The position numbers and the translations under genes are program-made. This document shows, in pieces, positions 9,926 to 22,477 of a stretch of 64,000 nucleotides of DNA. The stretch's first letter is position 1, and the number at the start of each line of letters is the position of its first letter. The notes beneath the pieces are model-generated. The model did not search any database. It was not told the origin of the DNA and was given only the letters and a program-made list of their open reading frames with translations. The DNA lies in the NCBI GenBank assembly GCA_039720395.1, contig CM077828.1, forward strand, positions 31,182,069-31,246,068. Reading direction: 5' to 3'. The stretch is from Liquidambar formosana (taxonomy: Eukaryota > Streptophyta > Magnoliopsida > Saxifragales > Altingiaceae).

Positions 9926-10059
9926 CTGAACAACTCATTCATATTCCAAACAAAGTTCAACTTTTTTCCCCCTAAAATTAGGCACCTTTTAGTTAGCCCA
10001 CAAGTGTCATATACAATAATTCAAATAAAAAGTTAATAAGAAGACTAATGCAAAATCAC

Positions 10060-10134
10060 CTTTGACACTGGCTTCAATTCAGACAGGGACTTTCAGTATG
10101 AACCGTAACTATATGGAATCCGTTACCGGCAACA
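10060..10134 (-). pseudogene. DAP exon remnant, AGNGFHIV..HTESPCL
   Basis: It reads YVAGNGFHIVTVHTESPCL, then LKPVSK after a one-base loss. Family members have HTDSPCLK here, where the His is a metal ligand. The donor GTGATT is present; the expected acceptor AG upstream is missing. Confidence 0.85.
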
Positions 10135-10400
10135 TATATAAGCAAGAATACAACAATTACAGCAACAGAAGGATCACAACCATAGCAGAAGCAGATAAAA
10201 TATTGAGAAGTGCTACTCGTGGTAAACATTTTGTTCGTAAATGCCTAAATGCCCTTCTAATTTGCTAAACTCCATTCAAGTGTTGACTCGTTATGCTTTC
10301 TATTGTTTCCGTTTCAACGAAGGAAAAACACAACTGAACACAACCAAATAATTGTGTTAGGCTCAGTTAAGCGGAGTTTCTCGTTTTCTCTCTTTCCCCC

Positions 10401-11222
10401 TGTTCACACTAAAAATGTTGCGGGCGTGCCAAGGCTCAAAAGCCTGAAGATCGTGTGACCACGACCCCTCAGCACCTCCTAGGCCGTTGAATTCCAGGCC
10501 ATTAGCCCCGAATGCCTATTCAGTCACTGATGCGATTGGAATTGAAATGAAATGTGATCAAGCGATTGATGAGAGATAGGGATTCTTCTCTCTGTGGTTC
10601 GAAATTAAGCTACTGATTTTAACTTAAACTAATGTCTAATGTAAACAGAAATTATCACAATATATCCGAAAGAGTTGCAAGGAAAAATACTTCAGTTAAT
10701 GAATAAAACTTACAAAAATCAGCAAAGTATCCAGATGTTCGAAGTCCAATCCAAGTAAGAAACGAGCAAGATCGCTAAGAAGCTACTAACATAATTGAAT
10801 TCGAGAAAAAAGTTAAGAAGCTAAATTGAATAAAATTGAATTTCCTAAGTAGGATTTGTGTGTTGGTTGTGGAACCTCTTCCTTGGTCTTCTCCCTCGTC
10901 TTTTATACAGTATCAGGCTGAAATCCCATGTACGTGTCTTCTTTGTAGCAACTGCCATGGTGGTGGTATTAGTGGGCTTCACTCCAACTGCAATCTTCGT
11001 CCCAAACAGCTCCAGTCTCAACCCCACTTTCCTGGTCGTGACAAACTCTATTAACCCATTTCCCTTATTTTTCTCACCACTTCCCTTTTGACGTGGTCAA
11101 AGTCTATCACCTTTCAACTAACTCCCTTCAGCTTCTCCATCCTATCTAGCCAGATTTATCCATGTGGCTCTTCCTTAAAAAACATTCTCAATCCTGACAA
11201 ACTCACTTTTTAGGCGGAAATA
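10401..11222 (-). repeat. E2 3' LTR
   Basis: On the plus strand it runs from TGTTCACACT to GGAAATA; the right copy ends GGAAACA, so the terminal dinucleotide of this copy has mutated. Short open frames inside it are not genes. Confidence 0.93.
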
Positions 11223-11232
11223 ATGCCCCCTT
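11223..11232 (-). other. E2 polypurine tract
   Basis: On the minus strand AAGGGGGCAT abuts the 3' LTR, as expected for the plus-strand primer of a gypsy element. Confidence 0.75.
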
Positions 11233-11510
11233 ATCAAGTGCCTCTATGCTCTTATCAATATTTAAAGTTCAAAATAACGGATAGAGGCTGTTAACAAGCC
11301 CCTCCCTGGCCACGTGTCGATCCCCCATTAATACAAACTTAACCATCATCAATGATTACCATGCAGAGTTTCAATAAAACTCTGCTGCTTTCCATTAACA
11401 CCTCCTTTACTTTTGTTACAACCACCCACGCCGCCGGATTAGGGATTTTTCTTTATCTCCCCTTCTTTCGTTCCTTTTTCTCCCTACAAACCCTTCTTCA
11501 CCCTTTAACC

Positions 11511-14139
11511 ATGGCCAAAACCAGAGGTCTCAAAGCTTCTCATGCAATGGCGACTTCTTACAAAGTGAATCCGGCTAAGCATGTGTACGAAAGTCTGGAC
11601 GACGCTGTGTCAACAGAAGTAGTCACTGATTCCCAATCTATTGGCCCCCATTTCTCATCACCAAACTTCCCTGCTCCATTAAATCCCTATTTTCCCCTCT
11701 TCTTAAAGGAATCCTCCCTTCTTAATCGTCAATCTTTGAACTTGGCAGAATGGATGTCTGGTACATCGATTCGATCTTGGCCTAGGGTTACAACTTCCTG
11801 GACTGAATGGGTCGAACGCCTGGAACCAAAGTTTAGCAATCACTGGAAGAAAGTCGGCATTTATGAGCACATCATGCTCACCAAGCACAATTACCCCATG
11901 GACCGCCCTCCCCTTGCAGCGGCCTTGAGTTTCTGGAGTATTTCCTCAAACTGTTTCTTCTTTCCCTGTGGCCCTATGACTCCAACAGTCTTCGATTTGT
12001 GCGCTCTCACCGGCCTTCCTGCAACTGGAGATATCCCCAATGTGGCCTATGAGCCAGATGTTGATTTTCTCTTCTCCTTCTCTGCCTCTTCTGGGAACTC
12101 CTATGGGGTGTACGCAGCAAAAGAGAACAGGGCTAGCACCGATGGAGATAAGACTTTACCTCAAGAACATTGTGCTTTCCTCCTCCAATGGATCTGCAGA
12201 TTTCTTCTTTGTGTTGCGTCCTGCCAAATGACTCAAGAATACAGCAAAATTGCCATGGCCCTTGCCTCTGGTCGAAAATTATCCCTAGCCCCATTTGTGC
12301 TTGGCCATCTTTATCGAGGATGTCATGATGTGGTGAAGAGCGGGTTAGTTCCTGGCGGTGGTCCTTTCTGGATCCTGCAATTCTGGCTGTATGAGTATTT
12401 CCCAGAGGTGACAAAAAGCCTTCCAGCCAATGATCCGTCAAATTGCTATGGAGGCCGTTGGATTGGCGCCTCCACAGAAACCCTACCGTTTGCCTCCTAC
12501 TTCTTTGCTTTCTTTAATCTCTCCATAGACCGTCCATCAGAACTGTTTTTTCCCTTTGGCCAATGGGAATCTGGCCCAGACTGGTTCATTACCCCCTTTA
12601 ATGAAAATGCAAAAGACCAACAGGATGTTTGGATTTCTTACTTGATAGTGAGAGACTTGCACTTCGCAGGAAATTTTGACAAGAAGAATTTGAAAGTTGG
12701 GGTTGAGGTTTACTCTCCAAATCTTGTGTGCCGTCAATTTGGCTTCATCCAGATGATTCCAGTTCCTCCTTGCATCTTTACCTTGAATTCTGACCTTGCC
12801 AAGAGATTGATTATTGCTGAGGATTCAACTCTGTTCTAGATTGATGAAAAGTATAGCAAAGTCGTTCAGGTTTCCAGAATCAAATCTCTTCCCCAATCTC
12901 CATCGGCCATATCTCCATTCAAACACTGGTGGGGAATTTGTTTTAAGAAGCTGGCCACCCGCTCAGAAAAGGAATACTTGACACAGCTCTCTCCTCCTGA
13001 TAATCTGATGAAGAGCAAACTGCCTCCTGAACCTAAGAAGGGTAATGGAAAAAAAGGTACGGACTATGATCATCTTAAAACCATTAAAAGATATGAAAAA
13101 TTTTACAAAATCAAGTGGAATCCCACTGAGTCAGAGGCCGATGCAGAAGAGAGACATGAGATAGCCTTTGAAAAGATCCTGACTGCTCATGAAATGTCTT
13201 GCCTTGTCCGTTGGTCTAAAGACAAACGTTTGTACGGATCTCAAATCTCTGGTGACCCTTCTCTTTACATGATTCCCTTTAGAAAACCCTTGCCTCCTTT
13301 TCCAACGGCCAAATTTGCGATGGCCGATAGGGTTTTCACTCCCCTCAAAAGGAATGAGGATGGAGTTGAGTTCTTTGGTAGTTTTGCCACTGCCTTCGAT
13401 CTTAACATCCCAAAAGACATCTTTCAGGCTGTTCCTAATCTTACGATCCCCATAGGTATCTGATTTTTGTATATATGTAGCTATCACATTGACTCTAGCC
13501 CCTTACTAATGATTCTGCATTTCAGGGGTTGCCAAGGCCACCAGTTCCAGTCAGGCTACCTCTACAGTTGTTAAAGAAGAAGAGGAAGAAGAAGAGGAAC
13601 CTGAACCAGAAGTCCTTCCCAAGACTCCTTCAAAGAGAGGTCGTGTCAAAACTTCTGCTGTTGCAACCCTAAAAGGGCGTGGGCAAAGTCTTAGAAAAAG
13701 AAAAGCTGAAGCAGTCTCCGAGACCAAGACTGAAGCCACGGCCTCCTCCAATAGCCCAAAAAATAAGAAACCTAGCAAAGCAGCTGCCCCCGTGAATGAA
13801 CAAACTCCTTCTCCTGCATCACTAATCTCAGTAAATAAAGAGACAAAAACTCCCCTTGCTCCCACAGCCCCAACTCCTCCTACCAGTCCAGTTATTGAAG
13901 TGCCCGATGACGTTGACAGCTGGTTGGCCTCCTTGGAAGACGCACCATTGGTTAAGTCTTCACCGTCAGTCAGCACCACCAATACCCCTGTGGGAATCAA
14001 AATTGAGCAGGTGAAAACCAAGTTCAAGGAATTACTCTCCACCGGCCTTCCTGATTTGACTGCTGAACTTGTCTCTGAACTGGTAGATTGCTATGAGACT
14101 CTAGCCTCCACCAGCGACCTTAGCTGCCCGTTCGTTTGA
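11511..14139 (+). pseudogene. Antisense plant mobile domain (PMD) gene of E2, with one intron
   Basis: It lies opposite to gag-pol, between pol and the 3' LTR. I start at ATG 11511 (MAKTRGLKASHAMATSYK), although the frame is open from 11352. Residues about 60-440 carry the PMD ('aminotransferase-like') fold: FWSISSNCFFFPCGPMTPT, then FDLCALTGLPATGD. TAG at 12837-12839 interrupts the frame, which continues in phase to 13455. A 70-bp intron (13456-13525, GTATCT to TTTCAG) joins IPIG to VAKATSS in frame. Exon 2 has an acidic run (EEEEEEEEPEPE), basic NLS-like stretches (KRGRVK, RKRK) and a Pro/Ser/Thr-rich linker. It stops at 14139 because a protease-gene segment was inserted; its coiled-coil tail resumes at about 14767. 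PMD proteins such as MAIN and MAIL1 act in silencing and genome stability; the role here is unknown. Confidence 0.82.
13456..13525 (+). other. Predicted intron in the E2 antisense PMD gene
   Basis: It has GTATCTGATTTTTG at the 5' end, a T-rich 3' part and TTTCAG at the end. It removes a stop at 13461-13463 and joins two long open frames in phase. Confidence 0.8.
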
Positions 14140-14835
14140 AGTGGATGTTATCAAGCCAACTTCCTCACCGTATAGATGTGCCTCTGCCATGTTTGACATT
14201 GCCAAGAACGGTCTTTGATCTGCCCAAACAATCTCCACTTTGTCTCCATTCCAAAACATTAAAAATTGGTGTAAAAGTGATGGGATACACCAATTCGAGT
14301 GTATCCAGTCACGACCTAAAAGGGCGTTGTATGACGAGGAAGAATCCACCACAAAGAAGGCAGATAAGCACTCCTTGTTACCTACAGCCAGTGACATCGG
14401 CAGAATCCCTCTGGTCCTGTTATACCTCCTGCGAAATTAGCCGCTGTTACCTCCGAAGGAATCAGATCGCTCTCTGTCTTCCCCAATTTTCTTAACATAC
14501 CCATTGGGAGGATGTTCACTGCTGCTCCATTATCCACCAACACTCGGCTCACAGGGCTTCCATTCATACGGACTTTGATATACAACGGCTTCAGGTGCTA
14601 GGTCATTTTCTCCGCTGGCTTTTCTAGGACCATCTTCTCTACCCCTTTTTCTCCTGTCTCAACCACCGCATTTACTAAGGCTGCTGGCTGGTCATGTGCA
14701 TCCTCCACGTCACCTGCTATGCGAACCTCTTGCCCACTCTTGGCCTAGAAGGTTGCCGGGAGAGTTACCTCAACTGATAACTAGATATCAGTCTGTATCC
14801 AACATTATCAATGAAGCCCGTTCGTTTGAAGTGGA
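14126..14835. repeat. Duplicated E2 protease segment inserted in the antisense gene, with 20-bp flanking repeats
   Basis: 14146-14766 is a close copy, in the same orientation, of 18961-19582 (protease region of the E2 pol). The 20-mer GCCCGTTCGTTTGAAGTGGA occurs at 14126-14145 and 14816-14835, bracketing the inserted DNA. On the minus strand the copy still reads VRMNGSPVSRVLVDNGAAVN and LLGRDWIHSNWCIPSL. It breaks the antisense PMD gene. Confidence 0.9.
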
Positions 14836-15175
14836 AAGGAAAAATCTGAAAGATAAGATTGTAAAGGCCGTTGAAGAAATTAAATCTGCTAAGACCTCTT
14901 TGGAGAATATACTCCCAGAAAAGCTGCAACACTAGGTGGAACTTGACAAGCTGAACCGTGAAATTGAGGTGCTAATGCTGAAGAAACAAAGCACTGAAGT
15001 TGAATTAGCCGCCATCACTATAAAGGAAGAGAAGCTGGAAAAGCATAAGCGAGACCGATTCAGGGCTGCTGATGAACTCCGCACCAGTTTTGTAGCTGCT
15101 GGTCCTGCTACAGCTACCTGGAAAGACAAACAAGAGAAGGCCTCTACTGATTTGACCAATCTGGATGTAGATTGA
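14767..15175 (+). pseudogene. Coiled-coil tail of the E2 antisense PMD gene
   Basis: Past the inserted segment an open frame reads ITRYQSVSNIINEARSFEVE and a charged helical stretch. TAG at 14933-14935 interrupts, then ELDKLNREIEVLMLKKQS to the final stop at 15175. Heptad-like Leu/Ile spacing suggests a coiled coil of about 110 residues. It is probably the C-terminal part of the gene starting at 11511. Confidence 0.65.
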
Positions 15176-15279
15176 TCTTCTTTGCAATTTGCTTTTTCTG
15201 ATATGTAGGCCGTTAATACATTGGAATTGGGTTTTATTTTATTTTCCCCCTTTTTATATCGGTCTTATTATAAACTGTT

Positions 15280-18200
15280 TTACTGCTGATGACTCTGAAC
15301 GGCTTCCCACACCGTGGGATAATACTTTTTCAAATAATGGCCGTTGATTGCATTAACCTGTTTACCAGAAGAGAATTCTTCAACAGCGTACGCGCCCCCT
15401 AGTATAACGGTTTTGACTTTAAATGGGCCTTCCCAGGTTGGTGACCATTTCCCAAAGACTGGGTCCTTAGTACCCAAAGGGAGGATGGCCTTCCAAACCA
15501 GATCTCCTACCTGGAAAGCCTTGAATTTAATCCTTTTGTTGTAGGCATGGGCCATCTTCTTTTTCTGAATTTCAATTGAATCCAACGCCCTTAGCCTTTC
15601 CACTGACAAATTCTCCAACTCGACTACCATTGCCTCTATATATTTTGATGGTAATAGCTTCTCTTGAAAGGCTACCCACAAGGATGGTACCGTTACCTCC
15701 ATGGGAAGAACCGCATCATGCCCGTAAGTTAAAGCGTAGGGCGTTGTCTTGATACTTTCTTTGTACGATGTCCTATATGCCCACAATACCTCAGATAGCA
15801 GTAGGTGCCATTCATGGGGTTTGTCTTCCATTATCTTCCTTATTGTGTTCTTCAAAGTCTTGTTGGCCACTTCCACCAGACCGTTCGTCTGTGCATAGTA
15901 GGGCGTCGAATTAGTCAATCGTATGCCGTACTCCTGTGCAAATGCCTTGACTTGATCCCCAACGAATGCCGTGGCCTGGTCAGTATTAATTGTTTCGGGC
16001 AAACCAAATCTGTGAATGATGTGTTCTTTGATGAAGAGGATAACTACCCCTTGATCCACTGAACTTCTAGGCACGGCCTCCACCCATCTGGTAAAATAAC
16101 CCGTCGCCACAATGATAAAACCATGACGTCCTGAAGAAGGAGGAAAAATCTTACCAATAAAGTCGATAGCCCATCCCCTGAATGGCCATGGCTTGATAAT
16201 GTATTGCAATTCTATGGCAGGAGCGTGCTGGACTGGCCCGTGCTCTTGGCAGGCCTTGCAACCCTTTGCGTAGTTGATGCAATCTTGGATGATTGTCGGC
16301 CAATAATGCCCATGCCATCTGATCAGCCACCTCATTTTGATCCCCACTTGGTGTGATCCACATATTCCTTCATGAACCTAAGCCATCACGAGCAATGATT
16401 CCTCTTGGCCAAGGCATCGAAGCAACAGTCCATCATAACCCTTCCTGTATAACTCGCCTTCATAAATGACGTACTGTGTGGCTGCCAGCCTGACCTTTCT
16501 ATCATACGTGCCTCCTGGGTTCAGCAATCTCTTCATGATGGGAGCTTGCCAGTCATCAACCTCTTGGTCAACAGCCATTACTTCAAAATTAATACTTCTT
16601 TCTTTTACTGAAGGCAGAATCCGTTTTTCAACAACAAGAACCCACCTATCATCCTCTTTTTTGATTCTAAGACCTGAGGCCAGCTGTGCTAACTCATTGG
16701 CTTCTTTATTAAGTTCCCTTGGTCTATGTTTTAACATCACATCATCAAACATTTCCAATAGCTGAGAGGCCGTTGTCATGTATGGCATTAATGACCAAGA
16801 GTTACACTTAAACGTCCTTGCCAATTGATTGATAATTAGCTGGGAATCTCCCACTATCTCCACATCCTTCACATTCATTTCTAAAATGATTTCTAGCCCG
16901 ATAATCAAGGCCTCATACTCGGCCTGATTATTGCTACACTCAAAGTCTAACTGAAAGGAATATTCATACTTCTGCTCATTAGGGGCAGTCAAAACGATCC
17001 CTACCCCACTCTTCTTGTCAATCCTAGACCCATCAAATTCCAATCTTCCATGGAACCAAACTGGTACAATCCAAATCTACTTCTATCTCGATCTCATCCA
17101 ACTCCATTGGGTGGTCAGCCAAAAAATCAGCCAATACTTGCCCCTTTACAGCCCGTTGAGGGACATGCCTTAGGGCATACCCCGAGACTATGAACACCCA
17201 ACGGCCTATTCTACTCCTGGCTATTGGCCGAGACAACATATATTTGACCAAATCGCTCTTTGAGATAATCGATACAGTAGTATTTGAAAAATAGTGCTGC
17301 AATTTATGTACAGAATAGTAAATAACATAACAGAATTTTTCAATAGCTGAATAACGTTTTTCTGTACAAGTAAGAGTTTTGCTCAAATAGTAAACAGCCT
17401 GCTCATGTCCCTGATCGTTAACCTGGGCTAACATTGCCCCTATTGAAGCTTCAGCCGCTGCTATATATAAACGCAGCCCGCGGCCTGGAGATGGGGGTAT
17501 CAGGACTGGCGGCATTGTTAAGTACTCTTTTATCTTGTCAAAGGCCTCGTGATGTTCGGCTTCCCATACAAACTCTTCTGTCGCCCGTAATTTTAGTAAC
17601 GGCATAAAAACATTGATTTTTCCTGCAAGGTTTGAGATAAACCTCCGTAAGAAATTTATTTGGCCAAAAAACCTCTGTAACTCTTTTTTATTTTGTGGAG
17701 GTTTGGCTTGCATGATCGCCCTTGCTTTATTTTTATCTACTTCGATGCCTCTTTGGTGAACCAGGAAACTAAGGAAGTTCCCTGCTTTCACCCCAAAGGC
17801 ACATTTCAAGGGGTTGAGTTTTAACTTGTGGTGCCGCATTCTAACAAAGGCTTTTCTGAGGTCGTTCAAATGGCTACTGGTTCCATTTGACTTTACAACG
17901 ATATCATCAACATACATCTCAAGGAATTTACCAATCATGTCATGAAAGATGACATTCATAGCCCGCTGGTAAGTTGCACAGCATTTTTTAACCCAAAAGG
18001 CATTACTTTCCAAGCATATACCCCTATTGCCCCTGGACATCTAAAGGCCGTTTTATGGATATCTTCTTCGTCAATGAAAATTTGGTTATAACCAGGGTGG
18101 CCATCCATGAACGATAAGATTTCATGTCTGGCCGCTCGGTCTACCATTAAATCTGCTACAGGCATTGGGTATTCATCTTTAGGGGTAGCCAAATTAATAT

Positions 18201-21200
18201 TTCTAAAGTCTACACATACCCTGAGTTTCCCATTCTTTTTCATCACTGGGACTACATTAGAAATCCAATCGGGGTACCTTATGGGTTGGATGAACCCAGC
18301 CTTCAACAGCCTTTCGATCTCCTTTTTAATCATTTGAGTGACTTCCGCTGTCATCCTCCTTGGGGGCTGTTTAAACGGCTTGAACCCTGGCTTCACCGAT
18401 AAGCGATGTTCCACCAACTTCCGGTCCAGCCCTGGCATCTCGTGGTAATTCCATGCAAAACAATCTCGATATTCTTTGAGTAGTGCTACCAATTCCTTCT
18501 TGAATTCCTCCGGCAGCAACTGGCTGATGAATGTTGGCCTCTTATCGCCTTTATCTCCTAGGTTAACTTCTTCTAAAGGATCCTGGACATCGGCCTTCAA
18601 GTCGTCCATTTTGGCCGGTGCTGCTTCCAATTCTTCTAGACCAATCATATCTTCCTCCTCGGGTTCCTGTCCATCTTCTTCAGTGACGCATTCAGTCTTA
18701 GCAATATCATAGAGGCTTTCTTCAATGGCGTAAACCAAGAGCTTTCGAGACAAGGCCGCTATCAACCTATCTCGCTCAACTTCTTCAAGATGCACTGACA
18801 TTTCAACACTTCCTCGATTATACAGCTAGGCTTTGGCCTATATGGAATCAACATATTAGGCCGTTGTACCTCTTGAAATACTCTCTCCACTGCTTTCTTT
18901 GGGAACAAATCAGATTTACTGGTTACAGGTTGTGGCGTCCCGTATTTATCTTCTTTGGTGAATGTTATCGAGCCAACTTCCTCACCGTATAGATGTGCCT
19001 CTGCCATGTTTGACATTGCCAAGAACGGTCTTTGATCTGCCCAAACAATCTCCACTTTGTCTCCATTCCAGAACATTAAAAATTGGTGTAAAAGTGATGG
19101 GATACACCAATTCGAGTGTATCCAGTCACGACCTAAAAGGGCGTTGTATGGCGAGGAAGAATCCACCACAAAGAAGGCAGATAAGCACTCCTTGTTACCT
19201 ACAGCCAGTGACATCGGCAGAATCCCTGTGGTCCCTGTTATACCCCCTGCGAAATTAGCTGCTGTTACCTCCGAAGGAATCAGATCGCTCTCTGTCTTCC
19301 CCAATTTTCTTAACATACCCGTTGGGAGGATGTTCACCGCTGCTCCATTATCCACCAACACTCGGCTCACAGGGCTTCCATTCATACGGACTTTGATATA
19401 CAACGGCTTCAGGTGCTGGGTCATTTTCTCCGCTGGCTTTTCTAGGACTATCTTCTTTACCCCTTTTTCTCCTGTCTCAACCACCGCATTTACTAAGGCT
19501 GCTGGCTGGTCATGTGCATCCTCCACGTCACCTGTTATGCGAACCTCTTGCCCACTCTTGGCCTCGAAGGTTGCCGGGAGGGTAAACACCATGTTGCATC
19601 CTAGAACTGGCGGTAGTGAACCGAATTGGATGTTGTAAGAATCTCCAACGCTCTCATCCGGAACTTCTCCCTCTGCAACTACTTCTTCTGGCTGTGCATC
19701 TTCACTTTCGAGTTCAACGACTTGCTCAACCTTCTTGCCATGTGGTTGCTCTTCTTACCACCTTCTAGCCGCTGCTCTGTAACGCTGCATCCTTCTTCTC
19801 TGAGTTCTTGTGGCTGGCAACGGGAACTTTGGGTGCTGCAACCTGCTCCATACATCCGGCCTAACCAGTGGTGGTTTTACCATCCTCGACTTGCTGGAGG
19901 TTCCTCCTTTTGTTGCTTTGGACGAGCCCCTGTGTACAGGTGTTTCTTGCTCTACCTCAAACGTCCTTCGCACTACCAGTGATGGACCCTGTTGATTTTG
20001 GACTTTCTGCCAAGTCCACCTTTTTACAAGCCGTCGCACAGGTGGTGGAACAGGACTCCTGCATTAGTGACATAAGTTGTGTTGATGAGGAATAAGCCTA
20101 TTCCTCTGGTAAGGTGCTCTTGGATTCTCCGCTGGTTGATTGCCCGTGGTTACAAGCAATCTCCTTGCATCAGCGTCAGCAACTATCACTCCAGATTTTT
20201 GTGGCAGATGCCCCTCGATGCCTTCCACTTCAAAGGTTAGCGCCCCATCAGCAATAGCCTTTTGCACCAAATCTTTGAAAACCCAACAATGAGAGGTATC
20301 GTGGGTTTTAACTCCATGCCACTTGCAAAATGGCTGCTCCATGGTTGCTTCTTTGCATCCAGCTGGTATGGCGATAAATCCAGTGGCCAGTTGATGATCA
20401 AAGATGTCATCGGCCTTTGACTCATCGAAGTCGTATTCGTTAAATGGTCTCAGATATGGAACAGGCCGATTGGGCTCTCCCTGTTTTTCTTCACCTCGGC
20501 ATACCAGACTCCTCAGGTCAGCAGCCACCATGTTCATGCCTACCATTGACGCAAATGGGTCTATCTCAACGACCATTTCATCTTTAGCTTTTTCTGGAAA
20601 TCTCAGCATTCCCCTCTCAATGTTTTCCTGTATCACATTTCGAAAAATCACACAATTGTTAGTAGTATGCGACTTAACACCATGCCATTTGCAAAATTGA
20701 TCAGCATCTTTAGTTGATATGCTGTGCCCTGCCAATAACTTAATATATTTGGCGGCTAAAAGGTGATCAAAAATTTCACTGGCTTTTGTGATATCGAAGG
20801 TGTATTTTCTACCACCGTCCATTACTGTTCTTTTTATATTTTGGGACGGTGGGATTTCTACTTCTTTTTTCAGTAAGGCAGGACATATCATCGGCTTTTG
20901 ACCGATAACCTCTGCCAAATCAAGCTCATAATTGGGATCTTGGTAGTAAGTCCCAAAAGAAGAATTCCTTCTTTGCTCTTCCTCTTTTAAAAGCCTCTCA
21001 TACCTAGAAGCATGCGTAGACATCTCATAGAGGTCAACAAAACTCATGCCCTCAAACTTCTTACGGAGCTCAAACTCAAGGCCGTTTTGGGCTAACCTCA
21101 CGAACTCATGTTCAAGCAGGGTGACACGGCACCTAGTTTTGGCTTTCTTAAACCTGGCAAGATATTGCTCAGCAGTCTCTCCGGATATCTACCTGAACTT

Positions 21201-22441
21201 AGACAGATCGGCCATGGTTACCTCGGCCTCCAATCTATGGTAATGCAAATGGAAAAGTGACTCCAATTCTGTCCATGTGTTGAAGGACTCAGGTGGTAAG
21301 GTAATGTACCAAGAGAAAGCATCACCTATTAAAGAGTTAGCAAATAATCGCAGTTTATAATAATCATTGTTAGCCAATTCTCCACATTGGATTGTGAAAC
21401 GGCCAATGTGCTCCACTATAGACCGTCATTCTCCTTCTCCTGAAAATAAAGTGAAATCTGGACACCTAAACCCCTTAGGGAATTCATGGTAACGGTCCAT
21501 CCACTCCAGATATGGCTTCTTATAAACTGGTCTGTTAGCTCGAGGAGCCCCACCTGCATGTTCTTGTATCATATTCAGGACATCATTACGATCTATAAGA
21601 CCATTTATAGGCTGTGCGTGGCCTCCTTGGCCAAAGGCCTACCCATAATTTTCTAAGGGTGGATTCATATAGCAATTTTCAAGTAGTCTAGGAAAAACAT
21701 TAGGTTGGCCACAAGGCATAGGTTGGTTATAGTACCCCATAGGTGGCCTATTATCAAACCCTTGGCCATACTCCACATGCGGTTGACTTCTATTTGCCCT
21801 AAAATTGCCTTCATACAACGGATTTATTACACCCTCAGGCTCTTTTCCTTCTCCGAAACCTTGACCATGGACAGCCATGTTCTGGCCGTTGGTCTGATTA
21901 AAATTACGGCCGAATTGATATGGACTGTTGAAGCCGTAATTCACACCGTTTTTCTTGCCCCCTCCTCCCTGGGAAGTCTCGGCCTTATCTAGCCGTTTCT
22001 AAATGGAGGTGGGACATACACCTTCTCATCCTCAGGCCGTTGGTCTAAGACATTTGTCTGAGGGACAAATCCCTCTTGAGACTTTTGTAAAACACTATAG
22101 TCACCTGGCCCTAGTTCTTTAGCATGTTTTTCCCGTCCCAACCCATTTTGATTGTTCAAGGTGGATACTAATGTGGCCATTTGATCACATAATGTGTCTA
22201 GCTTGTCCAGTTTGTCTAACTTGTCCAGTTTGTCTAGCTTGCTACCCAGCGCATCAATCTTTGATCCTAGGGTATTGACTTCCGAAGGGAGGGTAGAAAA
22301 CCCACGCATCGACTCTGAAATGTCTCTAATGGTCTCATCTGCTATAAAAGTTTCTTTCAGCAAATATTCTTCCTGATGTGACTCCTCTGTTGGCGGCTGG
22401 CCATCAAAGGTTCCTATGGTACTCCTTGTCTTTCTTGACAT
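15280..22441 (-). pseudogene. E2 gag-pol polyprotein, degenerate Tat-like gypsy
   Basis: It starts at ATG 22441, 37 bp after the 5' LTR. Gag includes a run of LDK repeats (about 22195-22245), a retrotransposon Gag domain (near 21190-21420) and two related CKWHGVK..H..NC knuckle-like motifs (20.3-20.7 kb). The protease has VLVDNGAAVN (19.36 kb). RT has RVCVDFRNINLATPKDEYP and MYVDDIVVKS; RNase H (AVYYLSKTLT) is followed by a second RNase H (MEFDGSRIDKKSGVGIVLT, 17.0 kb), the mark of the Tat lineage. Integrase has CKACQEHG, AIDFIG, INTDQATAF and VEVANKTLKN; stop at 15280. Breaks: frameshifts near 21995, 18790, 17975 and 17040; in-frame stops near 21640, 21425, 21190, 20065, 19755 and 16378. It cannot make a full polyprotein. 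Confidence 0.93.
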
Positions 22442-22453
22442 TGTGCTTACCCT

Positions 22454-22471
22454 GTCCCACCGAGCGTGCCA
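22454..22471 (-). other. E2 primer-binding site
   Basis: On the minus strand TGGCACGCTCGGTGGGAC follows the 5' LTR after a few bases, at the expected place. I have not assigned the tRNA. Confidence 0.7.
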
Positions 22472-22477
22472 AAAAGG

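Noticed and set aside
10836..11091. Small ORFs in both E2 LTRs (also 22898-23168)
   Set aside because: Duplicated with the LTR and on both strands; no conserved start or motif.
22195..22245. LDK repeats as a separate coiled-coil gene
   Set aside because: They lie in frame inside the E2 gag and are a local 9-bp slippage repeat.
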